Positions 1-9,259 of a DNA stretch of 64,000 bases are shown here, piece by piece. Position numbers and translations under genes: made by a program. The stretch is from JAPPHA01 sp965221575 (lineage in GTDB: Bacteria; Pseudomonadota; Alphaproteobacteria; Rhodobacterales; Rhodobacteraceae), in NCBI GenBank assembly GCA_965221575.1, contig CBDCSM010000013.1:496001-560000 (forward strand). The letters are read 5' to 3'. Position 1 is the first letter of the stretch; the number at the start of each line of letters is the position of its first letter. The notes beneath the pieces were generated by a model. The model worked only from the letters and a program-made list of their open reading frames with translations. It made no database searches and was not told the origin of the DNA.

Positions 1-1
1 A

Positions 2-958
2 GCTGCCGATTTCATCAACCGGTCGTTCAAGCCTTTGCCTCGATCCTATGGCGATGCGCTGATTGAAGCCGCCAAAGCCGATGAGCGCATTGTTGCTCTT
101 TGCGCCGATCTCGTTCCGCCAACCGAAACCGACCGCTTCCGCGATGAGTTGCCCGAGCGGTTCCACAATGTCGGTATCGCAGAGGCAAACATGATTGGCA
201 TGGCCGGCGGCATGGCACGCTCGGGTGAAATCCCCTTCTGCCATTCGTTCTGCGCCTTCATTACCAAACGCGTGCTCGACCAGATCACGATGCAGGCAGC
301 CTATCCGAACCTGCCCGTGAAATTGGTCGGGTTCCTTCCGGGGGTGGCTACGCTCCTGGGCGTCTCGCACCAGGCAATCGAGGACGTGGCGGCCCTTCGC
401 GCGGTGCCAAACATGGCGATCTTCGAGCCCTCAGGGCCGGAATACCACGCGGCAATGGTCAAGATGGCGCTGGATTGGGACGGGCCTGCCTACCTGCGGA
501 TGAAACGGCCAGAGACAGTCCCGCCGCCGTTCGAGCCACAGTCGCTGGAGATCGGCAAAGGGGTCATCCATCGTGAGGGAGGCAATCTCACGATCATTTC
601 TGCGGGCCTTTGCGTGACCGAAGCACTGAAGGCGGCAGACGCTCTCTCGGGTGAAGGGATCGAGGCGAGCGTCGTCGATATGGCCTCACTCAAACCGATT
701 GATGAAGCACTGATCATCGAACGCGCAAAATCTACCGGCGCCATCGTCACGGCGGAAAACCACAGCATCATTGGCGGTCTCGGCTCGGCCGTGGCCGAAG
801 TGCTGGCCGACGCCGGGATCGGCATGCCATTCCGGCGCGTGGGCGTTCGCGATCACTTCTGCGAAGGCGGCACGACGGCGTACCTGATGAAAAAGATTGG
901 GCTCGATTCCCCGGCCATCGCGGAAGCAGCTCGCGATGTCGTGCACCGGAAGGGATGA
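2..958 (+). CDS. Transketolase C-terminal subunit (5' end off the window)
   Basis: This is the pyrimidine-binding plus C-terminal half of a split transketolase, which with a separate thiamine-diphosphate-binding N-subunit transfers two-carbon units between sugar phosphates. The visible frame is open to the window edge, so the start is probably upstream; a TTG at 35 is the first start codon inside. Seen motifs are GIAEANMIGMAGGMA (the conserved glutamate region of the Pyr domain), then VSHQAIEDVAALR and AENHSIIGGLGSAVAE in the C-terminal domain. About 310 residues fits the family. Split transketolases usually belong to carbohydrate catabolic operons, and the stop overlaps the next start as ATGA, so the following broken dehydrogenase was translationally coupled to it. 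The specific sugar cannot be told. Confidence 0.85.
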   Translation, partial: AADFINRSFKPLPRSYGDALIEAAKADERIVALCADLVPPTETDRFRDELPERFHNVGIAEANMIGMAGGMARSGEIPFCHSFCAFITKRVLDQITMQAAYPNLPVKLVGFLPGVATLLGVSHQAIEDVAALRAVPNMAIFEPSGPEYHAAMVKMALDWDGPAYLRMKRPETVPPPFEPQSLEIGKGVIHREGGNLTIISAGLCVTEALKAADALSGEGIEASVVDMASLKPIDEALIIERAKSTGAIVTAENHSIIGGLGSAVAEVLADAGIGMPFRRVGVRDHFCEGGTTAYLMKKIGLDSPAIAEAARDVVHRKG

Positions 959-1899
959 GCATCGCCTTCAGGTGCGAATACGGATCCGGCAAAGACGCTT
1001 ATGAAACCGTCAATCCGGCCAATCCCCGGGAGAAGATCGGGCGCCAAGTGCTCATCGGTTCGGATGAACTAAGCGCAGTGATTGAGTGGGCGAACGCGGC
1101 TCAACGGATATGGGCGCGCGTGTCCGGTCTGGAACGCTTGCGACGCCTGACAGCCATCATCGACGCGGTTGCAGAGCGCGCTGAATCGTGCGCCGAGGGG
1201 CGGATTTCGGTAAGGGAGCAGCCCGCATGGGCGCAATGGCCATTGCGTCTGGTCGCGCCGGGTTCACCAACCAGATCCTGCGGCGACCGAGCGGCGTGAT
1301 CTTCTGTATCAGCCCGTGGAATTTCCTGATTTTCATGCCAATGCACAAGATCTGCCCGGCGCTTGCGTTCGGGAATGCCGTGGTGATGAAACCTTCGCAA
1401 TTCACGCCGGCGGCCAATTTCCTCCACACAGAGATCTCCGGGGAGTTCTTCCCCGACAACCTCGCTCAAGTCGCCATGGTCTCGGGCCGCGCGGCGAGCG
1501 GGGCCGTTTCCAACGGCGACGTGCACGGCGTCAACTTCACGGGATTAGTACCGACCGGCAAACTGGTCTATGGCGCAGCGGCGCGGAACCTCATTCCGGC
1601 ACAATCGGAGTTGGGCGGAAAGAACGGTGCCATCCTTAACGACACCGACGACCTCGAGGGCGCAGTCACACAGATCATGGGCGCGGCTTTCGTGACCTCC
1701 GGCCAGCGGTATACGGCGATCAGCCGCGTCCTCGTGCACAAGGATCTGGCCACCGGGACCAAGGACATCCTGACGGCAAGGGCGAACGCAATGAGATTTG
1801 GGCCCGGGCATGAAGCCGACAGCAACCATGGCCCACTCTGCAATCTTCCACATTGGACGGATGTCTGTGCCACGACCGAACGTGCCATTGGCGAGGGCG
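955..1899 (+). pseudogene. Aldehyde dehydrogenase remnant, frameshifted, catalytic Cys lost, fused to racemase remnant
   Basis: The N-terminal frame (from 955) carries the family's opening, VNPANPREKIG and REQ, then the reading frame shifts near 1215-1240 into a second frame with the NAD-binding ISPWNFLIFMP, ALAFGNAVVMKPSQFTPA, and ELGGKNGAI motifs. Roughly 15-20 residues seem to be missing at the junction. The catalytic motif, normally GQRCT, reads GQRYT (about 1700-1715), so the nucleophilic cysteine is tyrosine. The C-terminal third of the enzyme is absent: near 1890-1900 the frame runs into racemase-like sequence. Frameshift, active-site loss and C-terminal deletion together make this a pseudogene. 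It was once coupled to the transketolase by an ATGA overlap. Confidence 0.85.
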
Positions 1900-2371
1900 C
1901 CAAGCCGCTGGCCGATTGGGAGAACCTTGCCTCGTCCACGGATATCCCGCTTGTCGGCGGCGAGAACATCTATGGGATCGAGTATTTCTCCTCGATGGCG
2001 AAAGTCGGGTTACGGATTCTGCAACCCGACGTCAAAAATGGGGTGGCGTGACAGGCGCTTTGGACCTGGAGCGTGCGATGCCTCGGGGCACATGCCTTTG
2101 GCCACACTTCATGGGCACTGCCGTCGGCCAAATCGCGGCTCTGTCGATCACGGCGGTCCTTGGTGAAACCTGGTCATGCGAAGTGGACGTCGACGAAAAC
2201 GCCCTGCGAACCGATCTCTGCGGCGACATCATCACCGTCAAGAATGGCCGCATAAACCTGCCGCCCGCGCCGGGCCTGGAAATACCGCCGATTCCTGATC
2301 GGCTTGCAATATTCATGGACAGCCGGGCCTCGGGACCGATGGCTGAAGCTTTCCCAAACGGAGTGCCGTAA
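1900..2371 (+). pseudogene. Mandelate racemase / enolase-superfamily C-terminal remnant
   Basis: The sequence continues in frame from the aldehyde dehydrogenase remnant as PLADWENLASSTDIPLVGGE and ILQPDV, which match the barrel-domain end of the mandelate racemase/muconate lactonizing family. A one-base deletion beside the A5 run near 2035-2039 causes a stop at 2049-2051; restoring one base would read DVxKWGGVTGALDL, the expected family motif. The other frame then continues through LWPHFMGTAVGQIAAL and the C-terminal VDENALRTDLCGDIITV to a stop at 2371. The N-terminal domain and most of the barrel are missing. Such enzymes dehydrate or epimerise sugar acids, consistent with a lost catabolic locus. 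Confidence 0.8.
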
Positions 2372-2422
2372 GCTGAAACGAGTGACGGACCCGTTCGGTT
2401 TCGGCGTGATGCCAGGCAGACG

Positions 2423-2520
2423 TTGGAGAAATACCGGGAGACCATTTCGCGGCGCAGCCTGATCGGGCCGCAAGATGTCGCAGAGATGGTCCATATCCTT
2501 GTTCGCCTTTTGGCAGGTTC
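2423..2520 (+). pseudogene. Possible short-chain dehydrogenase C-terminal scrap
   Basis: About 30 codons read EKYRETISRRSLIGPQDVAE followed by MVHILVRLLAG. This resembles the C-terminal helix region of sugar-oxidising SDRs, where a phrase like (V/I)xPxDVAxMxxFL is usual. No N-terminal Rossmann part or YxxxK motif is present. It would fit as a third decayed member of the locus, but the match is short and may be chance. Confidence 0.3.
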
Positions 2521-2904
2521 TGATCTATCCCAATGCCCGTCAGAGGGTGCGAGGCCAGTCGGGCTTCCCTGAACGTGGAAGCGGTTTGCATCGCCAGCCT
2601 TTGTGACCTCGGTAGGTTAGGTCGCGACCGCCGTATTCGGAAGGACAGGATTCCAGCTTGCCTTGCTCTTGCAATCGTTCGCATGTAGCAGGCCTTGAGG
2701 CGCCGACACTGATCTCGGAGGAGTCGGAAAACCGCGTTTATTTTGGTCAGTGCAAAACGAACAGTTCCGTTCCTGTTCACAAAGTGTTGCGACCTTTCCC
2801 ATTGATGATAACGGATAAAGATCGCCAACATCCCGTCACAATGCCTCTGGCTTCAGGGTAAATGGCGATTGAAGCGAAACACCAGATTTTGGCAGGAAGG
2901 CAGA
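2521..2904. other. Intergenic stretch without a recognised gene
   Basis: No open frame here has a family signature. The 3' half is less GC-rich and probably contains the promoter of the aminotransferase, but I could not pick a convincing -35/-10 pair. Confidence 0.4.
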
Positions 2905-4071
2905 ATGATGAAGACAGTCGAAGGATTTGATCGAATTGGTGAAGAAAACGCCTTTGCGGTCCTCGCACGTGCTGCTGCATTGGCCAATCAGGGTATGGAC
3001 GTGATCAACCTTGGCATCGGTCAGCCGGATTTTCCGACACCGGAAAACATCGTCGAGGCCGCAGTGAAGGCGCTCCGCGATGGCCATCATGGCTACACGC
3101 CGGCAACAGGCATCCTGCCCCTCCGCGAAGCCGTTTCTGCCGATCTTCACCGCCGTTTCGGAATAGAAGTAGATCCCGACCTGGTGCTGATCGTACCGGG
3201 TGGCAAGGTGACGATGTTTGCCGCAGTACTCATGTTCGGTGAACCCGGCACAGAGATCCTCTACCCGGATCCAGGTTTTCCGATCTACCGTTCGATGATC
3301 GAATTTACCGGCGCGAGACCCGTCCCGATTCCGATCCGCGAAGAGTATGGATTTGCGTTTTCGGCGGACGAGGCACTGTCGCTCGTGTCGGACAGGACGC
3401 GCCTTGTCATTCTGAACTCGCCTGCAAATCCTTGCGGTGGAGTGACGCCAAGGTCCGAAATCGACAGTTTGGTTGCGGGGCTTGTGGACCGACCCGAAGT
3501 TTCCGTAATGTCGGACGAAATTTACGACCAAATTCTCTATGACGGCGAAGAACACGTTTCACTGCTCGGTTATCCCGAGATCCGGGACCAGTTGATTCTC
3601 CTCAACGGCTGGTCCAAGACCTACGCCATGACTGGCTGGCGCCTGGGCTACTCGGTTTGGCCGCAGGAACTGTATGACAAGGCACGCAAGCTTGCGGTCA
3701 ATGCCTGGTCATGTGTCAACGCGCCGGCGCAGTTCGCCGCGATCGAGGCGCTTACTGGTCGTCAGGATTCTGTGGCGGAAATGGTCGCCGAGTTCGATGC
3801 ACGCCGACAACTTGTCGTCGACCTCCTGAACGAACTCCCGGGCATCTCTTGCGTTACGCCCAAGGGCGCTTTCTATGCATTTCCCAACATCAGCGGCACC
3901 GGCTGGAAGTCCAAGGAACTCGCCTCCGAGATGCTTGAAAAGGCGGGCGTTGCGACCGTAGGTGGTCCGGATTTCGGGGTGCTTGGTGAAGGGTACATTC
4001 GCTTGAGTTACGCCAACAGCCAGGAAAATATCCGCCGTGCCGTGGGACGAATTGCCGGGTTTCTCGCCTGA
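2905..4071 (+). CDS. PLP-dependent class I aminotransferase
   Basis: A fold-type I aminotransferase of the aspartate/aromatic transaminase group, transferring the amino group of an amino acid to a 2-oxo acid in the cytoplasm. Family landmarks seen in order are INLGIGQPDFPTP near the N-terminus, HGYTPATGILPLREA, the substrate/PLP-contacting NSPANPCGG, SDEIYDQILYDG, and the PLP-lysine motif NGWSKTYAMTGWRLGY with the invariant lysine; the late arginine lies in GYIRLSYA. I chose ATG 2905 because an AGGAAGG ribosome site sits five to seven bases upstream; a TTG at 2869 is less likely. About 388 residues is full length. It stands alone between the decayed sugar locus and a transposase relic, and the substrate cannot be predicted. 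Confidence 0.9.
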   Translation: MMKTVEGFDRIGEENAFAVLARAAALANQGMDVINLGIGQPDFPTPENIVEAAVKALRDGHHGYTPATGILPLREAVSADLHRRFGIEVDPDLVLIVPGGKVTMFAAVLMFGEPGTEILYPDPGFPIYRSMIEFTGARPVPIPIREEYGFAFSADEALSLVSDRTRLVILNSPANPCGGVTPRSEIDSLVAGLVDRPEVSVMSDEIYDQILYDGEEHVSLLGYPEIRDQLILLNGWSKTYAMTGWRLGYSVWPQELYDKARKLAVNAWSCVNAPAQFAAIEALTGRQDSVAEMVAEFDARRQLVVDLLNELPGISCVTPKGAFYAFPNISGTGWKSKELASEMLEKAGVATVGGPDFGVLGEGYIRLSYANSQENIRRAVGRIAGFLA

Positions 4072-4444
4072 TCCCTCGATAATCAACAACCCGCAGGAAA
4101 CAGACGTCGGAGTTCGCCTGAAGGCCCACTCCTCACCGTTCAAGATGCGCAGCGTGGCGGAGCGTTGCACCACGGATGACGGCCGAGTTCGACGCGACTT
4201 CCACAAGAACTCTGTTCCCCTCTTTCCGACGGCAGCGGGAATTGGAGCCACCGCCTGTTTGCGGCCGCCGATCCGTTTCTACACATCCCGCGGAGTTGCC
4301 GTGACTTCAGCAACGATCCGACACGCGGGCAGCGTTTCGTTCTGGTCCAAGTTTAACGGGCACAGAAAAAGATAAGTGTTTTTCAGGTGCTTATGCCGAC
4401 TGAAACGTCAATTATGGCACTACAGTCCGTGCCCTCACATGATA
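4072..4444. other. Intergenic region, no gene seen
   Basis: No supported reading frame or clear terminator is present between the aminotransferase stop and the transposase relic. The last third is AT-richer. Confidence 0.4.
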
Positions 4445-4765
4445 TCACCGACCCATCAGGCAACCATCCTCCACTTTTTTCCCGGGCTCAGGGTCAAGAC
4501 CAGGTGCCCGGTAGATTTTCCGTTGCCGAGGCTCCGCCCGTGGCATCCGGCGGATGTGGATAATGCGTCCGTCGGCACGAAGGAAACGGGCGTCGACCCG
4601 GACATGGCCCGAATGAATATTCCGCAGCATACTTCAGCTCGCCGCCCCGCCTTGGAGCCGTAGACGCCAGCGAGTGACCTGGACCAGCCGGTAAACCAGG
4701 ACGCTGATGAACAGGTGAACGTCAGATCGTGATGGGATCGGATTGCGGACCGACGAGCCGTTGAT
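4445..4765 (-). mobile_element. Relic of an IS1634/IS4-type transposase C-terminus
   Basis: On the minus strand one frame reads SDVHLFISVLVYRLVQV and then, after a frame change near 4630, a second frame reads RFLRADGRIIHIRRMPRAEP and RQRKIYRAPGLDPEPG. These are the typical C-terminal phrases of IS1634-like DDE transposases (xHxFISVLAYxLxx, then RxADGRxxHxRKxxRxEPxQxxIYxALG). Stops and frame changes show it is dead, and no terminal inverted repeats are obvious. It marks an old insertion between the aminotransferase and the sugar transporter. Confidence 0.65.
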
Positions 4766-4834
4766 CTCGAATATGACCGCTTTGAGCGCGATGCCCGGTG
4801 AACATTTCGGCCAAGGCCTGTTACCCGGTCGGTA

Positions 4835-5518
4835 TCAGTAAGCGTAACGCAAGCCAAACTCGGTGTAGTTCTGACTCAACCGAAGATCGGCCTGGCGGCT
4901 TTCGCGTATTACAAGTTCGGCATTGGGCAGATCGTTCCTGGTGGCCTTCAGCATCGCCGACTCCGGATCGAGCCCGTGCCTGATCCACCTTTGCTGCAAT
5001 CTGTCCAGCAGGTCTTCCATTGAAGGGCAGACAAATACAGTTGCGGCGAACTCCTCGCGCAGCGACGACCACGGTTCGGATCGTAAAAGCAGGTAATTGC
5101 CCTCGACGACGACGACAGGCGTATCAGGATGAATGGCGATCGAGTTGGCAATCGCCAGATCCATCTGCCGGTCGAACTTGGGATGAAAGGTTTCCCATTC
5201 GGTCGTGGACAACTGCTTGACGGCTTCGCAAAAGCCGTGGGCGTCGAACGTCTCGGGAGCGCCTTTTCGTGCGAGAAGACCTTTGGACTCCAGCAGACGG
5301 TTATCCAGATGATACCCATCCATCGGTAGAAGCGCAGCCATCGGGACGGAAGATTCATTCGTCCGTTTGAGCTCCTGTACCGCAATCTCGGCCAGGGTCG
5401 ATTTTCCGGAAGCGGGGGGGCCGGCTATTCCGATGACGGTCCGTGCTCCCAACCGCATCCTGTCAGTCACCAATTCACAAACGAGTCCGACGTCGTGTTC
5501 CAGGGAAGACCCGTTCAT
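4835..5518 (-). CDS. frcK: FrcK-like P-loop nucleoside/sugar kinase family protein
   Basis: A 227-residue P-loop kinase of the uridine kinase/pantothenate kinase-like group. The Walker A motif GPPASGKST lies at residues 33-41, followed by LLPMDGYHLDN (the substrate-loop aspartate typical of the group), and a VVVVEGNYLLL strand that carries the Walker-B-like acidic residue. Its start overlaps the upstream ATPase stop (ATGA), so it is the last gene of the transporter operon. The fructose transporter operon frcBCAK of rhizobia ends with such a kinase; its biochemical role there is not settled, so I assign the symbol by context and similarity only. The true substrate is unknown. Confidence 0.75.
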   Translation of the reverse strand: MNGSSLEHDVGLVCELVTDRMRLGARTVIGIAGPPASGKSTLAEIAVQELKRTNESSVPMAALLPMDGYHLDNRLLESKGLLARKGAPETFDAHGFCEAVKQLSTTEWETFHPKFDRQMDLAIANSIAIHPDTPVVVVEGNYLLLRSEPWSSLREEFAATVFVCPSMEDLLDRLQQRWIRHGLDPESAMLKATRNDLPNAELVIRESRQADLRLSQNYTEFGLRYAY

Positions 5519-6294
5519 GCCGCCGCACCCGCCTCTTCCGGTTTCATGGCACCGGTCATCAGCGCGACCGCGTCCGACATGGAAATGTCATTAGGATCGA
5601 TCACGCAAAGTCGCCGCCCGAGCCTGTGCACATGAATCCTGTCAGCGACTTCGAAGACGTGAGGCATGTTGTGCGAGATCAGAGTGATCGAAATTCCGCG
5701 GGATTTGACCTCCAGGATCAGATCGAGGACACGGCGGCCCTCCTTGACACCAAGCGCTGCCGTCGGCTCGTCAAGGATCACGACATTGGATCCGAACGCG
5801 GCGGCGCGGGCCACGGCAACGCCCTGCCGCTGACCCCCCGAAAGTGTTTCGACCTTTTGGCTGATGTTCTGGATCGTCATCAGACCAAGCTCCGAGAGTT
5901 TCTCGCGCGCAATCTGACGCATCTGCCTTTTGTCAAGCTGACGAAATACCTTGCCCATCAAGCCGGGCTTCCGAATTTCCCGCCCCGTGAACATGTTGTC
6001 GGCAATCGAAAGCGCCGGAGACATCGCCAATGTCTGGTACACCGTCTCGATCCCGTGTTCCCGCGCATGGATTGGAGAGTTGAACGAGACGACCTCTCCG
6101 TCGAGCCTGACCCCTCCGTGATCCGGACGGAGTGCACCCGACAGAGCCTTGATGAGTGTCGATTTGCCGGCACCGTTGTCGCCGATGACTGCCAGGATTT
6201 TGCCCGGCATCAATTCGAAATCGCAGTTTTTCATGGCAGTAACGCTGCCGTAACGTTTGGTAAGCCCACTTCCAGAAAGAACCGGTTTGGTCAT
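5515..6294 (-). CDS. frcA: Sugar ABC transporter ATP-binding protein (FrcA-like)
   Basis: A 259-residue cytoplasmic ATPase energising the permease upstream. Walker A GDNGAGKST is at about 38-46, the ABC signature LSGGQRQGVAVARA follows, then Walker B VVILDEPTAAL and the H-loop LISHN. It is a single-domain ATPase of about 260 residues, like FrcA and unlike the doubled RbsA/XylG type. I chose ATG 6294 because it overlaps the permease stop by one base (TAATG); a longer in-frame extension lacks the ABC fold. It sits between permease and kinase in one minus-strand operon. The transported sugar is inferred to be fructose, ribose or a similar monosaccharide from family resemblance. Confidence 0.9.
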   Translation of the reverse strand: MTKPVLSGSGLTKRYGSVTAMKNCDFELMPGKILAVIGDNGAGKSTLIKALSGALRPDHGGVRLDGEVVSFNSPIHAREHGIETVYQTLAMSPALSIADNMFTGREIRKPGLMGKVFRQLDKRQMRQIAREKLSELGLMTIQNISQKVETLSGGQRQGVAVARAAAFGSNVVILDEPTAALGVKEGRRVLDLILEVKSRGISITLISHNMPHVFEVADRIHVHRLGRRLCVIDPNDISMSDAVALMTGAMKPEEAGAAA

Positions 6295-7356
6295 TACGCG
6301 CTCGCCTTCCTGATGTACTGGTCCACGGTAACAGCCACGATAATGAGAGTGCCGATCAGCAAGTAGGTCCATTGGACATCGGCCCCGAGTAGACGCAACC
6401 CGAGCGTAAACACCCCGACGATCAGCGCGCCGAACAGGGAACCGGCGAGCAAACCGCGCCCGCCGAAGAGCGAAATGCCACCAATCACAACCGCGGTTAT
6501 GGACTCGATATTCGCGAGTTGGCCGGCCTGTGGAGATACCGATCCAAGTCGACCTATGAGAACCCAGCCGGCAAACGCGCTAATCAGCCCGGCGATCGCA
6601 TAAACCGAAATCAAGGTGGACTTGACGTTGACCCTGGAGAGTTCCGCGGCTTCCGGGTCGTCGCCTACCGCGTATACGTGGCGCCCCCATGCAGTTTGAC
6701 TGAGCACGTAGGTCAGAACCGCAACCAGAACCAACATCAGAACGACGCCGTATGCAAAAATCGCTCCGCCCAACTCCAATGTTCGCCCAAAGAACTGCAA
6801 TAAAGGCGCCTTTGCGGCGATATCCTGGCTGCGGATAACCTTACTTCCGGAATAGAGAAAATTTGCCGCCAATGCGATTTGCCACATACCGAGCGTTACG
6901 ATGAACGGCGGCAATTTGACGAATGCCACCAAAATCCCGTTTATCGAGCCAATTGAAAATCCGCACACGAGCCCGAAAAAAAACGGCCAATCCCGGGGGT
7001 AGTCCCAAATCGAATGTGAATTTCCCCATAACGACAGAGGATAGAACCATGATGGCGCCGACCGAGAGGTCAATGCCCGCGGTCAGGATGACCAGCGATT
7101 GCGCGCAGGCCACAATTCCGACAATGGCTACCTGCTGCAGTATCAAGGTGAGCGTGAATGCGGAAAAGAACCTCTCGCCAATCAAGGCGCTAAAGATCGC
7201 TGCCGCGGCCAATAGCACAATCAAAGGTACGACGGCCGGATTGTCGTGAAGGAACTGGGCGACACGACTGCCGATCGAATTCCTTTCGATTGAAAATTCG
7301 GCGACGCTTTCGCTCTCCGGCAGCTTGTCGTCCACCCGGTTCACAGGGTCAGTCAA
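6294..7356 (-). pseudogene. frcC: Sugar ABC transporter permease (FrcC-like) split by a frameshift in a T8 run
   Basis: Two overlapping frames together encode a complete inner-membrane permease of the ribose/fructose (BPD_transp_2) family. The first starts with TTG 7356, preceded by AGGAGAG, and carries the family's early segment LVILTAGIDLSVGAIMVLSS. The second frame carries GSINGILVAFVKLPPFIVTL and GGISLFGGRG. They meet in a run of eight A (plus strand, 6976-6983). With seven bases instead of eight, the frame joins as AVFFGLVCGFSIGSINGI and yields about 353 residues, the normal length. This may be a real inactivating insertion, a sequence error or transcriptional slippage. No substrate-binding protein gene lies next to it. 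Confidence 0.8.
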
Positions 7357-8073
7357 GGTTCTCTCCTAATGCTCGGCAAACAAAAGGAGCGCCACAATAG
7401 AATCGCTACGATAGGGAAAAAGCGCGGCCAACCACCCAAAATCACGCGCATTATCCCAACCGCCAACAGACACTCATTCGTCTGCGCATTGACCTCGGAA
7501 TGTGGCGGCTGAATTCGTAACAGCCTGTTTGAAACCGACGACACCCCCGGCATTTGCCGGGCGGCGGCGGCTTGTTTTCCGTCGGGAGAGAATTTTCCGG
7601 CGGACCTTTTGAAGACAAACATCACCGAACTCCGGCCGCACGGCGTGGTCAGCGTAACCAGTCCCTGGAGTGTTCCACTCCTGTTGTCCTGCCGCGGTAT
7701 GGGCGTGCCACCTGCGATCGACAATGCGGAGAATGTTCCTCAAGCGAATAACCGATTTTTCCGCCAATGCCGCGAACCCAAGAAGGAATGCGATGCGCGC
7801 GGTTCTTGTTCACGTCCATTGCTGCCAACCACCGTCCTTTTCCCAGCGTCGACGAACTCGCCTGCGCGGCGACCGGACAGGAGTTTGCAAAGTGCCTCGG
7901 TCCCCATCTTCTCGGCATCCGTAGTCTGACGCAACGGATCGACGCCTTGCTGTAGGACAGCGCTCGAGCTTTGGCTGCGCCCGGTCTCGACTAGCGCCCT
8001 CGCGAAAGCGTATCGATCATCTGTGAGCGAGATTGAAGACGTGATCGCCACGTGAGACTCTTGGGCACCAAGG
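7357..8073. other. 717-base region without a recognised gene
   Basis: A periplasmic sugar-binding protein gene would be expected here, upstream of the permease, but no frame shows a signal peptide or binding-protein motif. A perfect inverted repeat CCCGGCA-TT-TGCCGGG lies at 7545-7560. The rest shows only short frames interrupted by stops, possibly old decayed sequence. Confidence 0.45.
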
Positions 8074-9033
8074 TCAACGACGTCTCGAAAACCACCTGGT
8101 GCTTTGGCCGACACCGAAATGCATTTCCCTGACTGCAACGAAGATTCCCGACCCGAGGATCAGGAAAATTCCGATCACGGACAGGGCTGTCGGGAACTCG
8201 TTCCAGATGACGTAACCCCAGAGAACCGCAAGAACGAGCGTCGTGTATTCGAATGGCGCGACGAGTCCCGCCTGGGTCATTCGGTAGGCCTGGGAAATCA
8301 AGTATCCGGCCGAAGCGCTGCACATTCCCATGCCGGCAATGATCAACCAGTCGGATGGATCAGGCCAATGCCACGCCCTCAGCAGGAACTCGACGGCTGG
8401 ATGGCCCGAACCGGCGTAGCGGCCGTCTCCAAAAACAATACCCATTCCCGTGCACACAACGATAAACGTCACCTGAATATAAAACGCCATCGTCGATGCA
8501 CGTTCGGAAAGCCCCATGTTTCTCGTCAGTGTGTGAAGCGTGGCATAGGCAACGGCGGCGAGCAGGGGCAACAGGAACGCCCATTCAAAACTGAGGCCGC
8601 CTGGTCGAACAATGACGACGACACCGACAAACCCGATCGCAAGCGCCGACCACCTCCTTATTCCCACGGGCTCTTTCAGGAACACCGCCGAAAACGCAGT
8701 TATCAGCAAAGGTGCGACGAAGAAGATTGCGGTCGCTTCCGCGAGTGGAATCACCGCGATGCTGGAAAAAAACGCCATGTTCGCAACGACAACGCAAAGG
8801 CCACGCAGGAGGTGGAGAAACGGTCGCCGTGTTTTCAGTCTCTCCAGGCCGCCTTCGAGCGGGATGACCAGGCAAAGAGTAATGCACAGGGCGACCGTAG
8901 CCCTCATCAGGACCAGTTGATGCAAGGGGTAATCAGCGCTCAACCACTTGACCGATACGTCGTTCAAGGAGAACGCCACCGACGAACCAAGCGCGCACAA
9001 GATGCTCAACTGCGCCCGATCCCGAATTACCAT
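8074..9033 (-). CDS. DMT-superfamily EamA transporter
   Basis: A 319-residue inner-membrane protein with ten predicted hydrophobic helices in two EamA repeats of about five helices each. Typical phrases include GSSVAFSLNDVSVKWL in helix 1, PLAEATAIFFVAPLLITAFS in the first repeat and FEYTTLVLAVLWGYVIWNEFP in the second. This family exports or exchanges amino acids, nucleosides or other metabolites; the substrate cannot be deduced. I use ATG 9033 since the preceding in-frame extension (to 9150) is polar and unlike the family. It stands alone, with a decayed hydrolase fragment upstream. Confidence 0.85.
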   Translation of the reverse strand: MVIRDRAQLSILCALGSSVAFSLNDVSVKWLSADYPLHQLVLMRATVALCITLCLVIPLEGGLERLKTRRPFLHLLRGLCVVVANMAFFSSIAVIPLAEATAIFFVAPLLITAFSAVFLKEPVGIRRWSALAIGFVGVVVIVRPGGLSFEWAFLLPLLAAVAYATLHTLTRNMGLSERASTMAFYIQVTFIVVCTGMGIVFGDGRYAGSGHPAVEFLLRAWHWPDPSDWLIIAGMGMCSASAGYLISQAYRMTQAGLVAPFEYTTLVLAVLWGYVIWNEFPTALSVIGIFLILGSGIFVAVREMHFGVGQSTRWFSRRR

Positions 9034-9259
9034 TGCCGCCCCACACGATCGACTCCATCTTCGCGTGCACGAAGATTGCTGAAAGAATCGGGGAATCTCC
9101 TTGATTCCCGACACCAATGTCGGATTCCGTCCATGTGTTCGATCCAGCATTGGATCCAGTGCGCCGTTCAGAAGGCTCGCGTCCGTGAAGGTGGCCGAAC
9201 CTCCACGCGAGCATCGAATTCGTTTTCAGTCACGGGATGCTTTTGCCGGCAAATTCCGG

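Noticed and set aside
7545..7560. CCCGGCA-TT-TGCCGGG as a terminator
   Set aside because: The loop of two bases is too small, no T run follows and no gene ends close by; it is only noted as a palindrome.
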